Shown here piece after piece: positions 1 through 6,274 of a stretch of DNA of 8,252 nt. Location of the stretch: assembly GCA_051881415.1 (NCBI GenBank), contig JBJEPV010000140.1:1-8252 (forward strand). The letters run 5' to 3'. The position numbers and the translations under genes are program-made. Within the stretch, counting starts at the first letter, position 1, and each line of letters opens with the position of its first letter. This stretch comes from Fimenecus sp051881415. GTDB taxonomy: Bacteria > Bacillota > Clostridia > Oscillospirales > Acutalibacteraceae. Below the pieces are notes generated by a model that made no database searches, was not told the origin of the DNA, and saw only the letters and a program-made list of their open reading frames with translations.

Positions 1-303
1 AAGCCCAACCACCAGCACAACAGCCGCCAAAATCGGGGCGCCGATTTTTACCCACAGCGGGACTTTCCGTGCGCGCTTAACGGAGGGTGCCGCGCCATAC
101 GGCACATTTCCCGTTTGCATCGCGGTCGGCGGCGTCGGTTGCGTATAAAAAGACCCTTGCGGCGCAGATGCGCCTGTAGCAAACCGCACTTGCCGTGCAC
201 CTTGCATACCATTCTGCGGTTGCGCGAAAAAAGAATACCCGCAATTCGGGCACTGCTGTGCAGTGTCCTGCATACTGCTTCCGCATTTCGGACAAATTTT
301 CAT
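1..303 (-). CDS. Zinc-ribbon membrane protein, N-terminal part (cut by left edge)
   Basis: The frame opens at ATG 303-301 and runs without a stop to base 1, giving the first 101 residues. It starts MKICPKCGSSMQ and has two CxxC pairs, C4/C7 and C18/C21, which is the zinc-ribbon pattern common at the N-terminus of Bacillota membrane proteins. A Gln/Pro/Ala-rich, low-complexity linker follows (about residues 27-77). Next come a basic patch (KRARK) and a hydrophobic stretch from about residue 83 (VPLWVKIGAPILAAVVLVVG), most likely a transmembrane helix still in progress at the edge. The start is backed by AAAGGGG upstream. The gene begins 16 bp after the phosphatase stop, so it is co-transcribed with the kinase and phosphatase. 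The domain beyond the membrane lies outside the window, so the function is unknown; a sensor or scaffold for the kinase pair is only an inference. Confidence 0.85.
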   Translation of the reverse strand, partial: MKICPKCGSSMQDTAQQCPNCGYSFFAQPQNGMQGARQVRFATGASAPQGSFYTQPTPPTAMQTGNVPYGAAPSVKRARKVPLWVKIGAPILAAVVLVVGL

Positions 304-319
304 AAACTACCCCTTTTTA

Positions 320-1375
320 TCATTCCTCAACCGTCTCTGTGACGGTTGTTATGGGTTCTCGATGTAACCGTTCCGACAAATTGCCGTCTTTTAGGTTCAA
401 ACCGAACACCGCTACGGCAACGGCGGTTACCAACACGACAATGCCGATAATGCCCCAAAGCCAACGCTTTTTTGGCCGATTTTCTTTGTTGGCAACGGGC
501 GCGGCATTTCGGACAGCACCTTCGTTTTCCGTTGACGCCGTATCCAAACGCTGTGTTGTTCCTCTTTTGGAATCGGAAGAAATGATTTCACAAAGAACAA
601 CCGTCGTATTGTCCTTCCCGCCGCGGTCCAGTGCCGTTTGTACCAAACGGCGGCATACTGTTTCTATCGGCAAATTCTCCCGAAGAATTTGCTGTATCTC
701 ACTGTCTTGCAACATATCCGTCAAGCCGTCGCTGCACAGTAAAAAACGTTCCCCTTGCACAGCCGGTACGGTCACGACATACGGTTCAATTTCCATCTCC
801 TCCGGAAAGATGCCCAAATGCTGTGTCAACTTATGCTTTTCGGGTCGTTTTTCGGCCTCCTCCTTCGGCAAAACACCGCTGTCCACCAAGAATTGTGCCT
901 GCGTATGGTCTTTGGAAAGCTGTGTCAGTATGCCGTCTGACAGTCGGTACACACGGCTGTCCCCGACATTGGCAATCAAAATATTGTCTTCCCGAAAAGC
1001 AAGCAAAGCGAGCGTTGTCCCAACACGCGCCCGTTTTTGCCGCGCCAATGCACAAATACTGTGATTCGCTTTTTGCACCAACGCATTGACGGCGGGATAG
1101 GAAAATCCGGACTGCAACAATTCCAACGCATCGGCACAAAACACATCTGCCGCCGCCTGCGAAGCCAATTCGCCCGCTTGCTCACCGCCCATACCGTCAA
1201 AAACCGCAAAAACATTTTGCGCGGACGGTGCGGCACTTGCAGAAGTTTGCATTGCCGAGCCTACGGTTTGCCCGTTGATAAAGTAATTATCCTCATTGTT
1301 TGTTCGGCGCTTGCCGACATCGCTGACGGCAACTGCGCGTATTTGATTTGTGCACATTTTCGTTCTCTCTGTCAT
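320..1375 (-). CDS. PP2C-family Ser/Thr protein phosphatase with C-terminal membrane anchor
   Basis: This 351-residue protein should be a metal-dependent Ser/Thr phosphatase facing the cytoplasm. The PP2C motifs appear in order: SDVGKRRTNNEDNYF (18-32, acidic E28/D29), VFDGMGG (58-64, metal-binding D60), GTTLALL (119-125), ANVGDSRVYRL (135-145), SKDHTQ (154-159), LCSDGLTDML (213-222, D216) and GGKDNTTVVL (252-261, D255/N256). All key residues are present, so it should be active. The catalytic domain is followed by a polar Thr/Asn-rich linker (about 265-302), one transmembrane helix (about 304-326) and a short Thr-rich acidic tail ending in TVEE. Soluble PrpC/Stp phosphatases are about 240-260 aa, so the membrane tail is an addition. 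The start codon overlaps the kinase stop (ATGA), implying translational coupling. An in-frame ATG at 1357 (M7), preceded by AGAGAG, is an alternative start. It is the natural antagonist of the upstream kinase. Confidence 0.93.
   Translation of the reverse strand: MTERTKMCTNQIRAVAVSDVGKRRTNNEDNYFINGQTVGSAMQTSASAAPSAQNVFAVFDGMGGEQAGELASQAAADVFCADALELLQSGFSYPAVNALVQKANHSICALARQKRARVGTTLALLAFREDNILIANVGDSRVYRLSDGILTQLSKDHTQAQFLVDSGVLPKEEAEKRPEKHKLTQHLGIFPEEMEIEPYVVTVPAVQGERFLLCSDGLTDMLQDSEIQQILRENLPIETVCRRLVQTALDRGGKDNTTVVLCEIISSDSKRGTTQRLDTASTENEGAVRNAAPVANKENRPKKRWLWGIIGIVVLVTAVAVAVFGLNLKDGNLSERLHREPITTVTETVEE
328..348 (-). repeat. Small hairpin at the phosphatase 3' end
   Basis: Bases 328-335 (CAACCGTC) and 341-348 (GACGGTTG) form a perfect 8-bp inverted repeat around a 5-nt loop. 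It lies in the last codons of the phosphatase gene, shortly before its stop and the ribosome binding site of the zinc-ribbon gene. No T-run follows on the minus strand, so it is not a convincing terminator. It may simply reflect the repetitive Thr-Val codons of the tail, or it may tune translation of the next gene. Confidence 0.3.
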
Positions 1376-2730
1376 GACGACGAATGTCGAATTTTATTGA
1401 TACTGTGTACCATCAGCACAATAGAGACCACAAATAAAATAAAACCGCCTACGATACTGACATAGTAACAAAGCAAAGCGCTGAGCAAAATTAACACTAT
1501 ACTGATAACAAGCAAAGCAACCCCGTTGTTTTTCTTCGGAACAACCGTCTGCATCGGTGCCGACGAAGGAACAGACACGGGCGTGCCGCCCTGCTGTGCA
1601 ATCGGCTGCGGTTGTTTCGGTACAGGCAGCGGATGTTGTGCTTGGTCGCGCACAGACGGCGTATTCGGTACAAAGGATTTTTCCCGCATGCGCTGTTCAA
1701 CATCAATTTCCGTACCTTTTGAAAAACGAATGGAACCGTGCTTGGGTCGATCCGCCGTCGGCAAAGGTCTTTCCGTTTCGTTCGGGCTGATGACGGGTTT
1801 CATATTACCCAAACCGTTTTGCAAAACCGATTCCAAATCTTCCCGAAGTTCCCGCGCACTTTGATATCGCGCCCGCGCCTGAAATGCGCACGCCTTCAAA
1901 ACAATTTTATTCAGCACGGGTGAAATATCAGGAATCGGCGGAATGGCATCCCCGCGCATACGGCGAATTTGCGCCGTTTCACGGTCGCTGTATTTTACAT
2001 TTTGCGGCGGCAGCGGTAAAAACGGCGTACGATTATGATTCAATAAGCGATATAAAACTATCCCGAGAGAATAAATATCCACGGTTTTGTCATATTTATT
2101 GCCCTGGTATACCTCCGGCGCCATATATGTATATGTACCCTTTTGCGAAAGTGAGGACATCGTTTTTTCCATTTGCCGCGCCACGCCGAAATCCCCGAGT
2201 TTAAACGCACCTGTATCGGCAATAAAAATATTGTCGGGCTTAATATCGCGGTGGATAATATTTTTGGCTTCGCAGAGTTCTAATGCGCGGCACATATCTA
2301 TCCCGAGCCGAAGCACATCCTCTTGGGTGAATTGGTGTTCGCTCAAATATGCCGTCAGCGGCGTTAAAAGTTCCATGCGAATGAAAATGGTATAGCCAAT
2401 ACCGTCTTCATGCGGTAAAATCGAGTGGTCCTCGTAGCTTACAATATTACTGTTGCCGCGCAAAGACGCCAAAAGTTCAATTTCCTTCACGAAATTCTGT
2501 GCGAGGTCGGTATAGTATTCGCTGATACTGTTTTGGTCCATTCCCTCGCTTTGCAGGCTTGAAACATCGTTGCCCGTCTGCGGGATTTCAATCACCTTTA
2601 ACGCGGAATGGTACGTAACGCCAAACTCCTCGCGCCGAATTTTATATACGCTGCCGAATGACCCGGCCCCGATTTTTTCATCTATGTACCAGTTCCCGAA
2701 AATGGGCTGGTTAAATTCAGTTTGTTGCAT
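1372..2730 (-). CDS. Membrane-anchored Ser/Thr protein kinase (Hanks type, no PASTA domains)
   Basis: This 452-residue protein is a complete eukaryote-like kinase. Visible motifs are the Gly loop GAGSFGSVY (21-29), the ATP-binding lysine in ALKVI (K45), a likely alpha-C Glu (E83), the catalytic loop HRDIKPDN (160-167, Asp162), DFG (180-182), GTYTYMAPE (198-206), DIYSLG (218-223) and the late Arg in RARY. A longer than usual insert separates K45 from E83. After the kinase domain (to about 305) comes a Pro/Gln-rich linker (about 310-400), then two closely spaced hydrophobic helices (about 403-423 and 426-443) and a short basic tail. The PrkC/PknB type has one helix plus extracellular PASTA repeats; here there is a membrane hairpin and no outside domain. 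The start has GGAG/AGGA upstream and overlaps the preceding DUF4176 gene by 14 bp. The stop overlaps the phosphatase start. Position at the distal end of a type VII cluster suggests it acts on secretion components. Confidence 0.93.
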   Translation of the reverse strand: MQQTEFNQPIFGNWYIDEKIGAGSFGSVYKIRREEFGVTYHSALKVIEIPQTGNDVSSLQSEGMDQNSISEYYTDLAQNFVKEIELLASLRGNSNIVSYEDHSILPHEDGIGYTIFIRMELLTPLTAYLSEHQFTQEDVLRLGIDMCRALELCEAKNIIHRDIKPDNIFIADTGAFKLGDFGVARQMEKTMSSLSQKGTYTYMAPEVYQGNKYDKTVDIYSLGIVLYRLLNHNRTPFLPLPPQNVKYSDRETAQIRRMRGDAIPPIPDISPVLNKIVLKACAFQARARYQSARELREDLESVLQNGLGNMKPVISPNETERPLPTADRPKHGSIRFSKGTEIDVEQRMREKSFVPNTPSVRDQAQHPLPVPKQPQPIAQQGGTPVSVPSSAPMQTVVPKKNNGVALLVISIVLILLSALLCYYVSIVGGFILFVVSIVLMVHSINKIRHSSS

Positions 2731-3028
2731 TTTCCTGCTCCGCTTGACTAATATCCATATTTGCTATCTCCATCAGCAATTTCGGCAAATTGCGAATAAC
2801 TGTTTCTGTCTCCTCCGTTCTGTACCCTTCAAAAACAACCGTATCTATCAAATCCTCATCCACAAAAACGGCGGCATTGTCAAACATAGCGCCCATTGGG
2901 TAAGGAACCGCAAGATATAAATGCGTCTTATTCTCTTTCCGTGGGAAATACCCCATTAACATAACTTCTGTTTTTTGCTCTGTTTTCAGTGTCACAATAC
3001 TGCCGAGCGGTAAAAGTGTGAAACTCAT
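2717..3028 (-). CDS. DUF4176-type protein (third copy)
   Basis: This 103-residue protein begins MSFTLLPLGSIVTLK, the typical DUF4176 opening (LPxGSxVxLK). It continues with the family pattern: a hydrophobic strand (VMLMGY), Y-L-A-V-P-Y-P-M-G-A (about 38-47), then FVDEDLIDTVVFEGY (about 55-69). A Glu/Asn-rich helical tail of about 30 residues follows. The family is small and beta-rich and recurs in Bacillota type VII loci near LXG/WXG-domain substrates; its biochemical role is not certain to me (targeting factor, chaperone or immunity-like partner). The ATG overlaps the stop of the previous DUF4176 gene (ATGA) and has GGAGG 10 nt upstream, so the two are translationally coupled. It is the most diverged of the three copies here and has no effector of its own directly upstream. 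Confidence 0.85.
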   Translation of the reverse strand: MSFTLLPLGSIVTLKTEQKTEVMLMGYFPRKENKTHLYLAVPYPMGAMFDNAAVFVDEDLIDTVVFEGYRTEETETVIRNLPKLLMEIANMDISQAEQENATN

Positions 3029-3372
3029 TCTGCCTGTTCCTCCATTTCCCTTTGCGCGAAATTGATAAAATCTTGCAGAACAGCCGTTGCCGTTTCTTCA
3101 CCGAGTTCATCGTAAGTTTTATAAAATCTTGCTAAATTCTCCGTAAATGCAGTACTTACATCGGTTTTATAACCCGCGAACAGCACTTTTTCAACATCCC
3201 GACAAGCCACAAAACCCATACTTTCGCTATTCATAAAGCCAAGCGGCAATTCCACACAAATATACCCTTGTTCCTGTTTCCCGCCGACAGGCTGTGCGCT
3301 GTACCCGACAATCAACAGTTGATGTCCTTTCACTTCAACGACCGCACCAATCGGAAGTTCAATTTGTTTCAT
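3025..3372 (-). CDS. DUF4176-type protein (second copy, partner of the 304-aa effector)
   Basis: This 115-residue protein opens MKQIELPIGAVVEVKGHQLL and keeps the DUF4176 layout: LPIGAVVEVK (6-15), LLIVGY (19-24), GYICVELPLGFMN (about 36-48) and DVEKVLFAGYKTD (about 59-71). A longer helical, Glu-rich C-terminus follows, ending QREMEEQAE. The start is well supported by AAGGAG 8 nt upstream, a site that overlaps the stop codon of the effector gene, so the two are likely translated together at matched levels. This effector-then-DUF4176 order repeats the arrangement of the 356-aa effector and its DUF4176 gene, pointing to a dedicated pair. No signal peptide or membrane helix is visible, so it is cytoplasmic unless co-exported. 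Confidence 0.87.
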   Translation of the reverse strand: MKQIELPIGAVVEVKGHQLLIVGYSAQPVGGKQEQGYICVELPLGFMNSESMGFVACRDVEKVLFAGYKTDVSTAFTENLARFYKTYDELGEETATAVLQDFINFAQREMEEQAE

Positions 3373-3384
3373 ATAACATTCTCC

Positions 3385-4299
3385 TTAAAGATCAAAAGCG
3401 CTGTCAAAATACCCGTTTATCGCACTACTTGCATCTGAAAACGCGCCGTTGATATCCCAACCGTATATGACTTCCAGCGCAGATGTAATCAGGCTGATGT
3501 TGAAGAAGGAATCTACCATTTGACACGCGACATCTACAACAGCTTTGCCTAATGTGAAAAAGTCTTTTCCCAATGCCGCAATCGCACCGACGACATTTCC
3601 TTTTTCTAAGTTTTCCATGATTTCGCGTTCGTATTTTTCCCCCAACGCCATATACTTCGGTACAGTTTTCAAGGTAGTCCATAGTGTTTTAAAAAATGTA
3701 TCGTTCTCAACAAACTTCTCAGCAAACAGCCCAAACACTAAGGAAAGGGTATCGACACCTGTTTTCCAATCAAATTTCCCTTGGACAATTTTTTTCAATA
3801 TTTTGATAATCTTCACGAAATCTTTTCCAAATACTTCTTTAAGCGCTTCTTCCAGAAGTTTTTGCTGTTCTTCGGTCAGATTTTTGTCATAAACATTATC
3901 CAAATAATTTAATAAATCTTTTATCGAATTGATTTTCGGTGCAGAAGGATTCTTATGTATAGAAACGGTTTTTATACTGCTTTCATTTGAACTTTTTCCG
4001 TTTCCCCCGATGAATTTCGCCAACTGCGAATCAATCGAGGTAAAGGATTCCCCTGCGTTGATGGCTGCTGCCGAAGATTGTTCCAAAAGCGTGACCAATT
4101 TTTCGGACGATTTTGCAACGGAATGGATTTTTGTGCCGAAATTATTTGCAAGCCGATAGCTCCAATTATTGTTTACCTGTTTCAGCACGCGATCCACCTG
4201 TTTTAGTGTTGTTCTGTAAGAATCGCTGATTTCGCCCAACTTTTCCCCCTGCGTTTTCAGTAATTCGGGGGTGAGTTTGATTGTTTTATCCATCGCCAT
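3385..4299 (-). CDS. Putative type VII effector: WXG-like N-terminus with unique C-terminus (304 aa)
   Basis: The N-terminal ~100 residues (TIKLTPELL from residue 6 to AKFIGGN at 94-100) form a two-helix WXG100-like domain. At the turn it has NNWSYRLANNF (W46) instead of W-x-G. This domain is about 64% identical (61 of 95 positions by my hand count) to that of the neighbouring 356-aa protein. A Ser/Asn-rich linker (about 100-124) leads to a C-terminal region that I do not recognise: amphipathic, Lys/Glu-rich helices (125-235), then hydrophobic stretches near 236-283 (AIAALGKDFFTLG, FFNISLITSALEVIYG). It ends in a Ser/Asp-containing tail. There is no Sec signal. Architecture and position imply a substrate of type VII secretion with a swappable toxin or adhesin-like C-terminus; activity is not predictable. 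The start is backed by GGAGG 9 nt upstream. The C-terminal coding part is notably AT-rich. Confidence 0.8.
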   Translation of the reverse strand: MAMDKTIKLTPELLKTQGEKLGEISDSYRTTLKQVDRVLKQVNNNWSYRLANNFGTKIHSVAKSSEKLVTLLEQSSAAAINAGESFTSIDSQLAKFIGGNGKSSNESSIKTVSIHKNPSAPKINSIKDLLNYLDNVYDKNLTEEQQKLLEEALKEVFGKDFVKIIKILKKIVQGKFDWKTGVDTLSLVFGLFAEKFVENDTFFKTLWTTLKTVPKYMALGEKYEREIMENLEKGNVVGAIAALGKDFFTLGKAVVDVACQMVDSFFNISLITSALEVIYGWDINGAFSDASSAINGYFDSAFDL

Positions 4300-4320
4300 A
4301 TTTCATTTCCTCCGCAAAAA

Positions 4321-4602
4321 CTATTCTTTTTGTTCAGAGTCGTAATATGCGGTCAGCTTTTCTAAAAACTCCGTTCTTTCATTATCGTTCATACCCAAAA
4401 AGAATATATGCTCTATCGCATCATGATTAAAGAAAAAGGTTGTTTCAGGATTGACAAATCCTTCGGGGTATAATACAGACAGATAATCATACTCCGTATT
4501 TGTTTGCAAATCCGTCTGTTTCACACCGATAATCATCAAACGCTTTTTACCGTTTTTTAATAAGACAACCGACCCAATAGGAAGTAATTCCGAAATATTC
4601 AT
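4321..4602 (-). CDS. DUF4176-type protein (first copy, partner of the 356-aa effector)
   Basis: This 93-residue protein begins MNISELLPIGSVVLLK and is the most typical of the three DUF4176 proteins here: LLPIGSVVLLKNGKKRLMIIG (6-26), YDYLSVLYPEGFVNPE (about 39-54) and DAIEHIFFLGMND (about 61-73). It ends in a short acidic/Lys tail. The start at ATG 4602-4600 is chosen because a strong GGAGG lies 7 nt upstream. A GTG six codons earlier (4620) is in frame, but it lies 5' of this Shine-Dalgarno and would encode it, so it is unlikely. The gene begins 18 bp after the effector stop and ends 21 bp before the second effector, so it sits between the two effector genes. Family members recur next to type VII substrates; the exact role is unproven. 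Confidence 0.88.
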   Translation of the reverse strand: MNISELLPIGSVVLLKNGKKRLMIIGVKQTDLQTNTEYDYLSVLYPEGFVNPETTFFFNHDAIEHIFFLGMNDNERTEFLEKLTAYYDSEQKE

Positions 4603-4620
4603 AAGTTTTCCTCCAAACAC

Positions 4621-5691
4621 TTATTTAAACCATGAGGCAATCGCTTTGCCTGCACTTTTTATTCCGTTACCGATTGCTTTCACTCCGTCTTGCACCGCAT
4701 CAATCACCGTATCGGACACCAGTTCGGAAATGTTTTTTCCGCTGATTTTTTCAACTGCCCAATTAGCAACCATTACAACGCCGGTTCCAATAGTGCCTAC
4801 CACAACAGCCGACGCGCCGGCGCCCAACACTGCCCCGACGGCTGCTGTCGCCAAAACGCCGGTGCCAACACTGACTACCGTTTCACCGATCGTCTCCAAA
4901 TACATTCTCCAGTTTTTGTAATCGCCGTTGTATTCATCATAATTTCCAATGAATTTGCTTACGCCGGTTAGAGCAACGCCGCCCCATTTTGCTGCTGCCG
5001 CAATGTTATTGGCGGCTTTTTCCGCGCCCGTAAGATTAACAGAATTGTAAGAACTGTTAATCTTAAATTTTTCGAACTGCATCGCCAGATTTTCTCGAAA
5101 CCCAATTGCATCCACAGTTGATTGTAGCCCTAAGAGTTGAATTTCTTTTCCATCAAAGATTTTTGCACCGGTTTGTGCAATATTGCCGATTAAATCTAAT
5201 AAAGATTTTCCGGTAGTCATTTCGTCTTCCCCAACTGTACCGTTCAAAATAAATTCTGTCGTTACCCCAATGATGCCAAAGCTACCAAAAAAGTCAAAAA
5301 GTTTTGTATACCATTTGTCTTTTTGTGTAGAATCTTTTTCCTTTTTTTGATTTACAACATTCGTTTGCCCTTTGTCAGAAGATGGGCTGTTTCCGCCGAC
5401 ATATTTCGCCAACTGCGCGTCCACCGTAGTAAACGATTCGCTTGCTGACCGAGCCGCCTCTGCTGATTGCGCCAGCATGGTCACCAAATTCTCGGACGCC
5501 TTGGAAACAGAATGAATTTTTGTTGTGAAATTGTTTGCCAGACGATAACTCCAATTGCTGTTCACTCGTTTTAGAACGCGATCGGTATTGCGCAAGACGG
5601 AGCGATACTGTTCGCTGATTTGTTCTAACGCTTGGCTTTGTGCGCGCAGTTCTTGCGGGGTGAGTTTTATGGTTTGATTTCCGCTCATCAT
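4621..5691 (-). CDS. Putative type VII effector: WXG-like N-terminus with glycine-rich hydrophobic C-terminus (356 aa)
   Basis: From ATG 5691 the product is 356 aa. The N-terminal ~100 residues (TIKLTPQEL to AKYVGGN) are a WXG100-like helical hairpin with SNWSYRLANNF (W47) at the turn, a close paralogue of the domain in the 304-aa protein. A polar linker rich in Ser/Lys/Gln/Asp (about 100-126) follows, then a mixed helical region (127-265). A long Gly/Ala/Val segment (about 268-312, e.g. GVLATAAVGAVLGAGASAVV) has glycine-zipper spacing and could insert in membranes. The tail (GVKAIGNGIKSAGKAIASWF) is amphipathic and basic. Known LXG/WXG toxins include membrane-active types, so a pore-forming or depolarising toxin is plausible but inferred. 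Two adjacent ATGs (5691, 5688) follow GGAAGTGA, a 7/8 match to the extended Shine-Dalgarno; an upstream GTG (5697) overlaps that site and is rejected. Confidence 0.82.
   Translation of the reverse strand: MMSGNQTIKLTPQELRAQSQALEQISEQYRSVLRNTDRVLKRVNSNWSYRLANNFTTKIHSVSKASENLVTMLAQSAEAARSASESFTTVDAQLAKYVGGNSPSSDKGQTNVVNQKKEKDSTQKDKWYTKLFDFFGSFGIIGVTTEFILNGTVGEDEMTTGKSLLDLIGNIAQTGAKIFDGKEIQLLGLQSTVDAIGFRENLAMQFEKFKINSSYNSVNLTGAEKAANNIAAAAKWGGVALTGVSKFIGNYDEYNGDYKNWRMYLETIGETVVSVGTGVLATAAVGAVLGAGASAVVVGTIGTGVVMVANWAVEKISGKNISELVSDTVIDAVQDGVKAIGNGIKSAGKAIASWFK
5031..5065. repeat. Perfect 12-bp inverted repeat inside the 356-aa effector gene
   Basis: Bases 5031-5042 (TAAGATTAACAG) and 5054-5065 (CTGTTAATCTTA) are exact reverse complements around an 11-nt loop. 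The repeat encodes roughly residues 209-221 (around KINSSYNSVNLTG) of the effector, between its N-terminal half and the Gly-rich hydrophobic region. No T-run follows on either strand. It may be chance, a structured mRNA element or a recombination scar. Confidence 0.55.
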
Positions 5692-5716
5692 GCTCACTTC
5701 CGTTTATTCATATTTT

Positions 5717-6259
5717 TCATCGGATACCGCCGCCACCGCCGCCGCCACCGAAAGCACCGTTACCGCCGCCGGCAGAAAAATTGCCTTCCGCATTGTTGGT
5801 AAGACTGTCCATCCCGACAATTTGAATATGATTCCAAATATCGTTAATCTGCTGCCATGGTGCCGGCTGTATAATTTTAGAGGTAATTTTTGTTACCACA
5901 TCTTTTAATTGCCCCACTACGGATGCTGCCGGCACGACAGTTCCGCTCAGCACATTGCCGATGATGGCTTCAACTTCTTTAAATAAACCTGATATTTCGT
6001 TCTCTGCGGTTTCCAAAGCATTTGCGGCATTATTCATTGCGTGATAAAATGCCTCTGATTTATCCTGTAATCTATGGATTTTGCTTTTCAACGCTTCAGC
6101 GTTGCTGTTTAACATATATTTTTCACGGCATTTCCAATTCGTATGGTTGCGGATTTGGTTTAACTGTGATTCCGCATCGGTAATACGCGCGTTGGCTTGC
6201 CCGGCTTGATAGACTACATTCTTGATTTTGCTTGTATCCAATACCAGCTTGTCTGCCAT
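5717..6259 (-). CDS. WXG100-like helical protein with C-terminal extension and polyglycine tail (180 aa)
   Basis: The N-terminal ~100 residues form two long helices with NWKCREKYML (W42) at the turn. This resembles the NWSYR turn of the two effectors more than a classic W-x-G. The second helix carries FKEVE (93-97), close to the YxxxD/E export motif but with Phe. A hydrophobic/Val-rich middle (VLSGTVVPAASVV, about 103-115) and a Trp-containing amphipathic part (PWQQINDIWNHI) follow. The end is a Gly-rich tail of eight consecutive Gly followed by IR and the stop. There is no Sec signal. The start is certain: AAAGGGAGG lies 7 nt upstream. It sits between a true WXG100 gene and the first effector, with gaps of 15 and 25 bp. 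It may be a secreted partner, or a targeting factor comparable to the Lap helical proteins of LXG systems; this is inference. Confidence 0.82.
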   Translation of the reverse strand: MADKLVLDTSKIKNVVYQAGQANARITDAESQLNQIRNHTNWKCREKYMLNSNAEALKSKIHRLQDKSEAFYHAMNNAANALETAENEISGLFKEVEAIIGNVLSGTVVPAASVVGQLKDVVTKITSKIIQPAPWQQINDIWNHIQIVGMDSLTNNAEGNFSAGGGNGAFGGGGGGGGIR

Positions 6260-6274
6260 AATAACGCCTCCCTT

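Noticed and set aside
29..48. 8-bp inverted repeat (AAAATCGG/CCGATTTT) in the zinc-ribbon gene
   Set aside because: It is short and inside coding sequence for a membrane helix, with no downstream T-run and no gene junction. Chance is the best explanation.
77..295. Minus-strand open frame of 72 codons at the left edge
   Set aside because: It is out of frame with the zinc-ribbon frame at 303-1, which has two CxxC pairs, a good ribosome binding site and a membrane helix. The 72-codon frame is Cys/Arg-rich and has no support.
339..1064. Long plus-strand open frame (241 codons) opposite the phosphatase
   Set aside because: It is antisense to a gene with full PP2C motifs. The translation is Ser/Arg/Cys-rich with no recognisable domain, as expected for a shadow frame.
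4603..4620. GTG start six codons before the DUF4176 gene start
   Set aside because: It would place the strong GGAGG inside the coding region. The ATG at 4602 has ideal spacing and the family start MxxxxLLPIGS.
5725..5790. GC-rich CCG/GCC repeat tract as a possible DNA repeat array
   Set aside because: It simply encodes the polyglycine tail of the 180-aa protein (mixed GGC/GGT codons); it is not a separate repeat element.
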